From an uncultured Fusibacter sp. (GTDB lineage: Bacteria; Bacillota; Clostridia; Peptostreptococcales; Acidaminobacteraceae), in assembly GCA_937958285.1 (NCBI GenBank), contig CALFXQ010000382.1, positions 1 to 5,617 on the forward strand: a stretch of DNA of 5,617 nucleotides. The letters are read 5' to 3'. The notes beneath the pieces are model-generated. The model saw only the letters and a program-made list of their open reading frames with translations. It did not search any database and was not told the origin of the DNA. Position numbers and translations under genes: made by a program. Each line of letters begins with the position of its first letter. Position 1 is the stretch's first letter. Positions 1 to 5,617 of this stretch are shown piece by piece.

Positions 1-1517
1 TTCAATAATTCAGCTTGACTAGAAAGCTCTTCTGAGGCTGCTGCAGTCTCTTCGGAAGTTGCGGAAGTGGTTTGCACTACCTCGGCAATTTGCGAGATAC
101 CCTGATTGATTTGCTCGACTCCCTGCGCCTGCTCATTCGATGCCACTGCAATATCGCTCACAAGGTTATTAACTTGCTCAATACTATTAACGATTGTATT
201 TAGCGCACCCGCAGTTTTATTGGCAATATCTGTACCCTTGGCAACCTTAACAATTGAACCTTCAATAAGATCCGTTGTCTCTTTTGCAGCATTCGCAGAG
301 CGTGCAGCCAAGTTGCGGACTTCTTCGGCAACAACTGCAAAACCTTTGCCATGCTCCCCTGCACGGGCTGCTTCAACTGCGGCATTAAGAGCGAGTATGT
401 TTGTTTGGAAGGCGATTTCATCGATGACTTTAATAATTTTAGAGATACTCTTTGAGGATTCATTAATATCCGACATGGAGTCGAGCATTTGTTGCATCTG
501 AGAGTTGCCTTCTAACGCACTCGCCTTAGTATTCTCAGCTAGCTTATTTGCTTGTGAAGCATTTTCAGCGTTGAGCCTTGTTTGCGCTGCAATTTCTTCT
601 ATAGATGCGGTAAGTTCTTCGATAGAACTTGCCTGCTCTGTGGCCCCTTGAGACAAGGACATGCTCGAATCCGATACTTGCGATGAACCGGCGGCCACTT
701 GTTCTGAGGCTGAATTGATATTGCTCATGACTTCATTGACATTGTCTGCCATCGAAGAAAATGCACTGGCCAGAATGCCCACTTCGTCTTTTGCGTCGAT
801 ATCTATTGTAATGTCTAGATCACCTTGGGCCATTTTCTCTGCAGCGGCAACCATAATGCCGATTGGCTTCTTAATAGAAGAAGAAATAAACCAACCGAGT
901 AACATAGATACGACTACGCCTGCAACCAAAATAGAAATCATCATGATTGTCGCCCTGTCGGCAGTTGCAGTGTTTTCTAGTGCAGTTTCTTTAGCTGCGG
1001 CAATCTTTTGATCTCTCAATGCATTGAGATCTTTTTCGATTGCAGTGCGCAGTGTGTTGCCTTCGCCGGTCATAAGTAGCAAGGCTTCATCTACTTTATT
1101 CTGTCGCTTAAGCCCAATTATTTGATTGGTCACTGCATCGTATTGCTGCTTAACACTGATTACTTCGTCGACCAAGCGCTTGCCTTCATCTGTAATAAGC
1201 GTTGATTGAAAACTCAATAGCGTGGTGCTAAACTCCTCGTTTCTCGTTTTTATGCGACCTTCAAAATCTGCAATTTCATCTTCCGTCTTAGACAATAGTA
1301 TATCTTTAATATTGCCACGCATACGCTGATAAGACTCCATTATTGTAACTAACTCAGACAGTGGTACCGTCATGCGCTCATAGAGATATGTATCTGCTTC
1401 ATCGATTGTTTTGATATTAACAATTCCTACAATACCTATACCTGCAGCAATCATTGCCACAATCAGAAATCCCAGAATTAATTTTAAGCCAATTTTCATG
1501 TTAGAATACCATTTCAT
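1..1517 (-). CDS. Methyl-accepting chemotaxis protein, 3' end cut by window edge
   Basis: This is a transmembrane chemoreceptor that would pass ligand signals to CheA/CheW. It is open from the ATG at 1517 to the left edge, giving 505 visible residues. The parts in order are: a short cytoplasmic N-terminus; TM1 at about residues 13-33; an extracytoplasmic helical domain at about 34-187, with the length and style of a four-helix-bundle (4HB_MCP) sensor; TM2 at about 189-211; HAMP at about 212-264 (IKKPI, then GDL and DEVG); and the coiled-coil signalling domain from 265. The hairpin tip at about 368-402 has the canonical FQTNILALNAAVEAARAGE and GKGFAVVAEEVR. Glu/Gln/Ser/Ala-rich stretches at about 291-313 and 484-500 look like the two methylation regions. 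The visible C-terminal arm after the tip (about 117 residues) nearly equals the N-terminal arm, so probably only a short tail is missing. The start at 1517 is chosen over an in-frame ATG at 1499 because AGGAGG lies 6 bases upstream of it. The ligand cannot be told. The gene starts 50 bases after the TetR gene and is probably co-transcribed with it. Confidence 0.96.
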   Translation of the reverse strand, partial: MKWYSNMKIGLKLILGFLIVAMIAAGIGIVGIVNIKTIDEADTYLYERMTVPLSELVTIMESYQRMRGNIKDILLSKTEDEIADFEGRIKTRNEEFSTTLLSFQSTLITDEGKRLVDEVISVKQQYDAVTNQIIGLKRQNKVDEALLLMTGEGNTLRTAIEKDLNALRDQKIAAAKETALENTATADRATIMMISILVAGVVVSMLLGWFISSSIKKPIGIMVAAAEKMAQGDLDITIDIDAKDEVGILASAFSSMADNVNEVMSNINSASEQVAAGSSQVSDSSMSLSQGATEQASSIEELTASIEEIAAQTRLNAENASQANKLAENTKASALEGNSQMQQMLDSMSDINESSKSISKIIKVIDEIAFQTNILALNAAVEAARAGEHGKGFAVVAEEVRNLAARSANAAKETTDLIEGSIVKVAKGTDIANKTAGALNTIVNSIEQVNNLVSDIAVASNEQAQGVEQINQGISQIAEVVQTTSATSEETAAASEELSSQAELL

Positions 1518-1523
1518 GTGAGT

Positions 1524-1529
1524 CCTCCT
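1524..1529 (-). promoter_or_regulatory. Ribosome binding site of the chemoreceptor gene
   Basis: A consensus AGGAGG on the minus strand stands 6 bases before the ATG at 1517. It decides the start over the downstream in-frame ATG at 1499, which would be 24 bases from the site. It is the best Shine-Dalgarno sequence in the window, so the receptor is probably translated efficiently. Confidence 0.85.
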
Positions 1530-1567
1530 AGTAAGTTTCTCTAAAGTGCACGCCACTAACTTAAATG

Positions 1568-2155
1568 CTACTGAGCGATTATCCCCCCAATCATATAGTC
1601 TAAATAAACGGCTCCCCTTTCGACCAAAGAATACACATATTGGTCTGTGCGCCACATCCTTATACACCCCGTTATACCACTCCAAATTAAATCCCCAGCG
1701 ATACTCGGTATAATAAAGTCGGCGACTTCTCCATTTTCTCTCGCTTCTTGTATCAAATCTGCCAAGGCCTGTTGTCTTTGAAATATGATTGCATCTACTA
1801 TATCTTTTAAATCGGCTGTATAGCGCATTTCTTCGAGCCCTTGTGTAATGGCGGTAATTGCATGATAGTTCTCATAATAACTCAAGTAGTTGCTTATTAA
1901 GTATCGAACACCCGCTAAGCCCGTAATGCCCATCACCTTAACAGACCGAATTAAATCGTGATCATACTTTTGGTAGTAGTGTAATACACCTAATAGAATC
2001 TCATTTTTGTTGCTAAAATGCTTAAACACTGTACTTTCCGCAATGCCCTCACAACTGGCTATTCTCTTTGTAGACAAAGATTGAACGCCCATTTCGTTGA
2101 TGACTTCAATTGCAGTTATGATAATGCGATCTTTTCTGTGTAACAATGTCACCAT
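1568..2155 (-). CDS. TetR/AcrR-family transcriptional repressor
   Basis: This 195-residue protein has the usual TetR length. The N-terminal DNA-binding domain spans about residues 8-55: helix 1 at about 9-22 (RIIITAIEVINEMG), then the helix-turn-helix at about 27-47, with SLSTKRIA followed by GIAESTVFKHFSNKNEIL. The KHF-x-NK-x-E-I-L pattern at the end of the recognition helix is typical of the family. Residues 60-195 form the all-helical ligand-binding and dimerisation domain, which is too divergent to name an inducer. The ATG at 2155 is preceded by GAGGTG at 4 bases; a GTG one codon later (2152) is also possible. A long perfect palindrome about 22 bases upstream of the start suggests autorepression, which is common in the family. 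The chemoreceptor gene lies 50 bases downstream on the same strand without a visible terminator, so it is the most likely co-regulated target. The family call is secure; ligand and regulon are inference. Confidence 0.95.
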   Translation of the reverse strand: MVTLLHRKDRIIITAIEVINEMGVQSLSTKRIASCEGIAESTVFKHFSNKNEILLGVLHYYQKYDHDLIRSVKVMGITGLAGVRYLISNYLSYYENYHAITAITQGLEEMRYTADLKDIVDAIIFQRQQALADLIQEARENGEVADFIIPSIAGDLIWSGITGCIRMWRTDQYVYSLVERGAVYLDYMIGGIIAQ

Positions 2156-2159
2156 CCTT

Positions 2160-2165
2160 CACCTC
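2160..2165 (-). promoter_or_regulatory. Ribosome binding site of the TetR gene
   Basis: GAGGTG on the minus strand ends 4 bases before the ATG at 2155 and 7 bases before a GTG at 2152. The spacing is acceptable for either start and does not settle which is used. Confidence 0.5.
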
Positions 2166-2176
2166 ACACCGGTATA

Positions 2177-2202
2177 TGGGTGAGTGATAATTCACTCACC
2201 CA
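2177..2202. promoter_or_regulatory. 26-bp palindromic operator, probably for the TetR repressor
   Basis: The sequence is a perfect inverted repeat: TGGGTGAGTGA (2177-2187), spacer TAAT (2188-2191), TCACTCACCCA (2192-2202). It lies between the terminator of the upstream operon and the TetR start, so it is placed where a repressor would block its own promoter. TetR dimers bind palindromes of this kind; the TGA-N-TGA half-site style recalls the FadR type of TetR operators (TGAATGA arms), but that is only a resemblance. It is unlikely to be a terminator because no T-run follows either arm. Confidence 0.75.
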
Positions 2203-2231
2203 ATAAATTCCCCTTATTCGTCTCTCTAAAC

Positions 2232-2261
2232 AAAAAAACACCGCTTTTGCGATGTTTTTTT
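2232..2261 (-). terminator. Rho-independent terminator of the PAS/kinase/receiver operon
   Basis: On the minus strand a 13-bp stem (2261-2249 with 2244-2232) closes an AAAA loop (2248-2245). The core reads ACATCGC / GCGGTGT with one T-G wobble, is flanked by seven A-T pairs, and gives a seven-T tract on the 3' side. It starts 16 bases after the stop codon of the receiver gene. Read from the plus strand the wobble becomes a C-A mismatch, so it is best suited to minus-strand transcripts. It separates the operon from the TetR unit, which therefore needs its own promoter. Confidence 0.88.
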
Positions 2262-2277
2262 ACTGCTTCATACAATT

Positions 2278-2700
2278 TTAGTCACTCACCATAGATTTGT
2301 GATGTGGACTAGACAAAAAGTAGTCGTAGAAGGAGCCATTCACAATTGCCTTAACCGACTCAAAAATAACGGGCTTAAGTATAAAGGCATCCATCCCGCA
2401 AAGCTCGCACATGTTTCGATTGTGTTGAGTTGCATCTGATGTGAGCGCGTAGATTTTTGTGGTTTGTCCATACTCGCCAAGCCTAATCTCGGCTGTTGTT
2501 GTATAACCATTATAAATTGGCATATGACAGTCCATAAAGATGATATCAAAATTATTTTTCTTAGCTAATCCAACTGCTTCAAGACCATCAAAGGCACAGC
2601 GATATGGAACATCCAATTTTTCCATAAACTTTGCAAGCACAGCTTGGTTAACTGCGCAGTCATCCACAATGAGAATATGTGGTTTATTCGTTTCATTCAT
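2278..2700 (-). CDS. Stand-alone CheY-like response regulator receiver protein
   Basis: This 140-residue protein consists of one REC domain (about residues 8-122) and a short polar tail, with no DNA-binding or enzymatic output domain. The receiver residues are all visible: acidic pair D13-D14, phospho-acceptor D57 in IIFMDCHMP, T87 in ALTSDA, and K109-P110. The sequence is closer in style to the receiver domains of hybrid kinases (HILIVDDCAVNQ) than to chemotaxis CheY. It probably receives phosphate from the upstream kinase, directly or through a histidine phosphotransfer protein not present here. It starts 29 bases after the kinase stop. The ribosome site is weak (GAGGG, 10 bases from the ATG), and its frame stays open upstream past the kinase stop. 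It may therefore be translationally coupled, or once have been the second receiver of a longer kinase. Five cysteines (15, 35, 58, 98, 101), two of them in a C-x-x-C, are noteworthy. The terminator follows the stop closely, so this is the last gene of the operon. Confidence 0.93.
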   Translation of the reverse strand: MNETNKPHILIVDDCAVNQAVLAKFMEKLDVPYRCAFDGLEAVGLAKKNNFDIIFMDCHMPIYNGYTTTAEIRLGEYGQTTKIYALTSDATQHNRNMCELCGMDAFILKPVIFESVKAIVNGSFYDYFLSSPHHKSMVSD

Positions 2701-2729
2701 AATGATTGAGCCCTCGTGTCCAGTCTCGT

Positions 2730-4400
2730 CTAGTCTTCCAAGCGAATCGGTTTAGAAAGTAACATATCAAAACCCGCTGAAAGCATTTTATCTCGTTCGT
2801 TGTCGGTTGCATATGCGGTTGTTGCAATATATGTGACTTTAGACTTACCACTAAGTGCCTTCATTTCATTCAGCGCTTCTAAACCATTCATTATAGGCAT
2901 TTGAATGTCTAGCATAACTATAGATACATCGTGATTTCGAAACAGTTCCACCGCATCGCGACCATTTTCCGCCTCTAGGACTGTATAACCCCTTTTGCGG
3001 AGCAAAATACCTAAAATAAGGCGGCTAGTCGCATCGTCATCGGCGACCAGAATCTGTAAATCATTAGATTTTGGCAGCTTAAGAACGTTTCTATCGGCAT
3101 CATTTATATCTGCCGGCCTTTCACCAACATCTACTTTAAAGTTAAACTTAAAGGTTGAACCAAGACCCGGTTCTGACTCAACGCTTATATCTCCTGACAT
3201 CAGCGATAATAGGCCACTAGTAATTGCCAAACCCAAACCCGTTCCTGTTCCCGTAGCATGGGTCTTATCCATTAAGTGCGCTTGCTCAAAGCGATTGAAT
3301 ATCTTATGAATATCGTGGGCATAAATGCCGATTCCCGTATCGCTAACCGCAGCATGCACCATAAGCTTCCCGTCGGCAGAAGGCAATAATCTCGCCGTTA
3401 CAGTAACCGTTCCGGTTCGGGTAAACTTAATGGCATTTGCAATAATGTTAGAGAAAATTTGCCTCACTTTTAATGCGTCCCCTAACACACTTTGATCGAG
3501 GCTCTCATCTAGCTCAAACTTTAGCTCCAAAGATTTCTGTTTGGCCACCGCCTGAAAAAGTGCTATTACTTCCATCAATATGGCTCTGAAATTAAAGTTA
3601 TCACAAGAGAGCGATTGATATCCTGCTTCTATTTTTGAGAAATCTAGTATGTCGTTTAATAGACCCAACAAACTGCTCGCTGAATTTCTCATGAGTCTTG
3701 CAAACTGCTGCTGTGATTCAGACAAATCTGTGGATAATAACAAATCCGCCAGGCCAATAATGCCATTCATCGGGGTTCGGATTTCGTGAGACATATTAGA
3801 CAAAAATATACCTTTGGAATCATTGGCAAGTTGGGCTTGTTCTTTTGCGCGGATAAGGTCGGTCACATCTACTAAGGCACTGCGAATGAGCAATGCCTCT
3901 TCACGTTTTTGGGGTCTACTGATGCTTGTGAGTTCTACATTTCGCTTGATGCCATTATACTCAAAGATTAAGGCGGTGCGAACGCTACCTTTGCTAGCAG
4001 CGATTTGTCTTATGTGAAAATAGTAGTCATCTTGACTCTCGGGCGCGATTAATTGTGATATTTTTTTCCCGACCCAATTGCCTGCCGCTGAATCTATAAA
4101 CCATTGTTCGAAGGCCTTGTTGTGCATCCTAATCTCATGGTTTTCATCGTAAATCACATAGGGTATTGGCGCCTCATCAAATATAGACATGTACTCACTT
4201 CGAGAGCTAACAAGTTCTTCTTGCACGCGCTTAAGCTCTTCGTTTTGATATTCAAGTTCGGTATGATAGATACTTACAGTTTCGATAATCTCGGCAAGGT
4301 CAAAATCATCAACCGGGCGCTTCTCGATAGACACATGCTGGAGCACAGATTCAATTTTCTCTTTTAAAGCAGAAGCCGCTTTTTGCGAGTACTGAGTCAT
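2730..4400 (-). CDS. Cytoplasmic PAS-containing hybrid sensor histidine kinase (HisKA-HATPase-REC)
   Basis: This 556-residue kinase would autophosphorylate on histidine and pass the phosphate to its own receiver. No membrane segment or signal peptide is visible, so it should sense inside the cell. Order: N-terminal helical region (1-65), including a coiled coil with YHTELEYQNEELKRVQEEL; PAS domain (about 66-185); HisKA with the H-box SHEIRTP (H205); ATPase domain with N-box NAIKFT (N322), G1 DTGIGI (354-359), F-box around IFNRFEQ (367-373) and G2 GTGLGLAI (386-393); and REC (about 448-556) with D454/D455, phospho-acceptor D498 in VMLDIQMP, T528 and K550-P551. All catalytic residues are present. 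The receiver stops at KPIRLED, short of the usual last helix; a one-base frame change there would read on into the next gene. The ATG at 4400 lies 16 bases after the stop of the PAS gene, with GGGAGG right behind that stop, which suggests translational coupling. The N-terminal PAS style is common in kinases linked to CheB-CheR fusions. Confidence 0.96.
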   Translation of the reverse strand: MTQYSQKAASALKEKIESVLQHVSIEKRPVDDFDLAEIIETVSIYHTELEYQNEELKRVQEELVSSRSEYMSIFDEAPIPYVIYDENHEIRMHNKAFEQWFIDSAAGNWVGKKISQLIAPESQDDYYFHIRQIAASKGSVRTALIFEYNGIKRNVELTSISRPQKREEALLIRSALVDVTDLIRAKEQAQLANDSKGIFLSNMSHEIRTPMNGIIGLADLLLSTDLSESQQQFARLMRNSASSLLGLLNDILDFSKIEAGYQSLSCDNFNFRAILMEVIALFQAVAKQKSLELKFELDESLDQSVLGDALKVRQIFSNIIANAIKFTRTGTVTVTARLLPSADGKLMVHAAVSDTGIGIYAHDIHKIFNRFEQAHLMDKTHATGTGTGLGLAITSGLLSLMSGDISVESEPGLGSTFKFNFKVDVGERPADINDADRNVLKLPKSNDLQILVADDDATSRLILGILLRKRGYTVLEAENGRDAVELFRNHDVSIVMLDIQMPIMNGLEALNEMKALSGKSKVTYIATTAYATDNERDKMLSAGFDMLLSKPIRLED

Positions 4401-4416
4401 CCTACCTGAGCCTCCC
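4401..4416 (-). promoter_or_regulatory. Ribosome binding region of the hybrid kinase gene
   Basis: The whole 16-base gap is purine-rich on the minus strand. GGGAGG (4416-4411) directly follows the upstream TGA, 10 bases before the ATG, and AGGTAGG (4407-4401) abuts the ATG. A ribosome finishing the PAS gene would sit over this site, which fits coupled translation of sensor and kinase. Confidence 0.6.
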
Positions 4417-5607
4417 TCAAATTTTTTCTAGATAAAACATAGCACCTTCAAAAATACCATCCGCCGACATAATTGGGATTCCAGAAATAGACAGCATTAG
4501 CGCTTCTTGACCCTCATGCTGAATCGCATGCTCATAATTTGTTACAGGCTGATGTGTCTTTTTAATTTGACTAAAGGGTAATGCTTCGGCGGGAATACTA
4601 TTTCCATGCCTGTCTGTAATATGCCATTTATAATGTTCGTAGCTGCGATCAATAATTTCTAGCAGTGTCATGCCAAACAACTGTTGGGCCTTTTGATTGG
4701 CATATATAATATACCCTTGCGAATCTACGTGAGTCATCGCCACTGGCGAGATGTCAATAAGCGCCTTAAGTGTTTGCTGCTGGCCACTAATTTCTTGTTC
4801 CATGGCCTCGAGCTTTGAAATATCAATCACCGTACCGACCACCATAATTGGTTTACCCAATGCATTTTTCTGCGTAATGCGTCCTCTATCGTAGTACCAT
4901 GCATAGGTTTCATCTTTTCTCTTAATGCGGTATTTTATTTCCCAAGATTCTGTTTTTCCTTCTATATGGAGACGCATGGCCTCCATCGTTTGTTCATAAT
5001 CTTCTGGGTGAAGCAATTTACATATTTCGTAAACATCTGTAGGAAACTCTTCTATCGAATACCCAAGCATTGTCGCCTTTTTTTCATGGAAAAGAACCTG
5101 TCCTGTAACCACATCCCATTCCCACCAAGCAATATTGCTGTAAGTCATTGCAGAATCTAGCCGCCTATTAAGACTCGATAAAGCCAACTCCTTCTCTTTG
5201 AGTTTTGTAATATCCACAAAGGTCACAATAATGCCATCTACTGCATTGTATTCATTTCTGTAAGGCCGAATTCTCGCTAACCAGGTTCTGCCTTTTGTGT
5301 CTACAAGCTCTTTATCGATACTTTTTAAATCCGCAACTACCGCATTTATATCTTCGATAAAATCTGGGTATCGTTCCATAATAGTAATATGCGAAATCGG
5401 CCGGCCAACGTCACTTTCCATAATGTTCGTGATTTCGGACACCTTTTGGTTGGTCTTACGAATGCAGAGTTTTCTGTCGAGATAGAGGGCGCCAATCTCT
5501 GTGTTCTTCATTAAATTGGATAGGTCGTTATTCAAGCGAACGAGCTCTTCTATTTTTGTTTGGTGTTCATTGTTAACAGAATATAGCTCCTCTTTAACAG
5601 ATTGCAA
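4417..5607 (-). CDS. Triple-PAS protein, apparent C-terminal part of a CheB-CheR-PAS fusion
   Basis: This 396-residue soluble protein has no output domain. Residues 1-30 are a coiled coil (EELYSVNNEHQTKIEEL) that, with the following PAS domain (about 31-134, with LYLDRKLCIRK, DVGRPISHI and VTFVDIT), matches the segment directly after CheR in CheB-CheR-PAS fusion proteins. A second PAS (about 150-268) is of the PAS_3 type, with WWEWD, LLHPEDYE, the YRIKRKDETYAWYYDRGRI strand pair and VVGTVIDIS. A third PAS lies at about 277-396. The only start is a TTG at 5607, with no convincing Shine-Dalgarno sequence. Two codons before it is an in-frame TAA (5613-5611), within what reads as N-stop-E-L-Q-S-V, where the family has NEELQS. 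So either a larger gene is broken here (nonsense change or sequence error) or the PAS part is made separately. The next in-frame ATG (residue 33) also lacks a ribosome site. The hybrid kinase follows 16 bases later and is the natural partner. Domains are well supported; the gene's true start is uncertain. Confidence 0.78.
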   Translation of the reverse strand: MQSVKEELYSVNNEHQTKIEELVRLNNDLSNLMKNTEIGALYLDRKLCIRKTNQKVSEITNIMESDVGRPISHITIMERYPDFIEDINAVVADLKSIDKELVDTKGRTWLARIRPYRNEYNAVDGIIVTFVDITKLKEKELALSSLNRRLDSAMTYSNIAWWEWDVVTGQVLFHEKKATMLGYSIEEFPTDVYEICKLLHPEDYEQTMEAMRLHIEGKTESWEIKYRIKRKDETYAWYYDRGRITQKNALGKPIMVVGTVIDISKLEAMEQEISGQQQTLKALIDISPVAMTHVDSQGYIIYANQKAQQLFGMTLLEIIDRSYEHYKWHITDRHGNSIPAEALPFSQIKKTHQPVTNYEHAIQHEGQEALMLSISGIPIMSADGIFEGAMFYLEKI

Positions 5608-5617
5608 TTCTTAATTT

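Noticed and set aside
106..501. Plus-strand open frame of 131 codons opposite the chemoreceptor signalling domain
   Set aside because: It lies antisense to the most conserved part of the receptor, is low-complexity in Ala/Ser/Leu, and matches no family I recognise. It is a shadow of the coding strand.
661..1011. Plus-strand open frame of 116 codons opposite the HAMP and TM2 region
   Set aside because: It is antisense to clear receptor domains and its hydrophobic stretches mirror the coding strand. No ribosome site was seen.
1497..1499. Alternative ATG start for the chemoreceptor
   Set aside because: It is in frame and gives a common-looking MKIG N-terminus, but it is 24 bases from the AGGAGG site, whereas the ATG at 1517 is 6 bases away.
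1518..1567. Possible terminator or promoter between TetR and the chemoreceptor
   Set aside because: Only weak, mismatched inverted repeats (AGTTAGT/ACTTACT, with GTGCAC between) occur, with no T-run and no clear -35/-10 pair.
2188..2234. Sigma-70-type promoter for the TetR gene
   Set aside because: A promoter must lie between the terminator and the start, but candidates such as TTGTTT with an AATTTA-like box, or TTGGGT with CATATA at 19 bases, match poorly. I could not assign one with confidence.
2282..2290. TCACTCACC, identical to a half of the TetR palindrome
   Set aside because: It lies inside the last codons of the receiver gene (M-V-S-D) without a partner half-site, so chance is the simplest explanation.
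2340..2549. Minus-strand 69-codon frame nested within the receiver gene
   Set aside because: It overlaps the conserved receiver frame entirely and encodes nothing recognisable.
4104..4367. Plus-strand open frame of 87 codons opposite the kinase N-terminus
   Set aside because: It is antisense to the coiled-coil and PAS region of the kinase and shows no family match or ribosome site.

Overview
The window is a signal-transduction locus from a motile bacterium. All five genes lie on the minus strand, so transcription runs from high to low coordinates. The organism cannot be fixed from the sequence. The DNA is moderately AT-rich, most starts have good Shine-Dalgarno sites, a T-tract hairpin terminator is present, and the chemoreceptor and PAS sequences have an anaerobe-like style. 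From family knowledge only, this suggests a Negativicutes/Clostridia-type Firmicute or a Desulfobacterota relative. I hold this loosely.

In transcription order: (1) 5607-4417 encodes three tandem PAS domains. Its N-terminus matches the coiled-coil and first PAS region that normally follows the CheR part of CheB-CheR-PAS fusion proteins. An in-frame TAA at 5613-5611 cuts this family motif, so the gene looks like the detached 3' part of a larger cheB-cheR-PAS gene lying mostly beyond the right edge. (2) After 16 bases, 4400-2730 encodes a soluble hybrid histidine kinase (coiled coil, PAS, HisKA, HATPase, REC). (3) After 29 bases, 2700-2278 encodes a stand-alone receiver protein. An intrinsic terminator (2261-2232) ends this operon.

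The second unit begins after the terminator. A TetR-family repressor gene (2155-1568) has a perfect 11-bp inverted repeat with a 4-base spacer (2177-2202) just upstream, probably its own operator. A methyl-accepting chemotaxis protein follows 50 bases later (1517 to beyond the left edge) with a strong AGGAGG site. No terminator is visible between them, so the repressor may control the receptor.

Together the locus looks like a sensory module. A CheB/CheR-derived PAS sensor, a hybrid kinase and a receiver form one phosphorelay branch, and a TetR-controlled chemoreceptor stands beside it. I see no phage, transposon, CRISPR, tRNA or rRNA, and no gene-free stretch over 125 bases. The families are known ones. 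What deserves a second look is the apparent splitting of larger fusion proteins at two junctions, and the repressor-receptor pairing under a strong palindrome.
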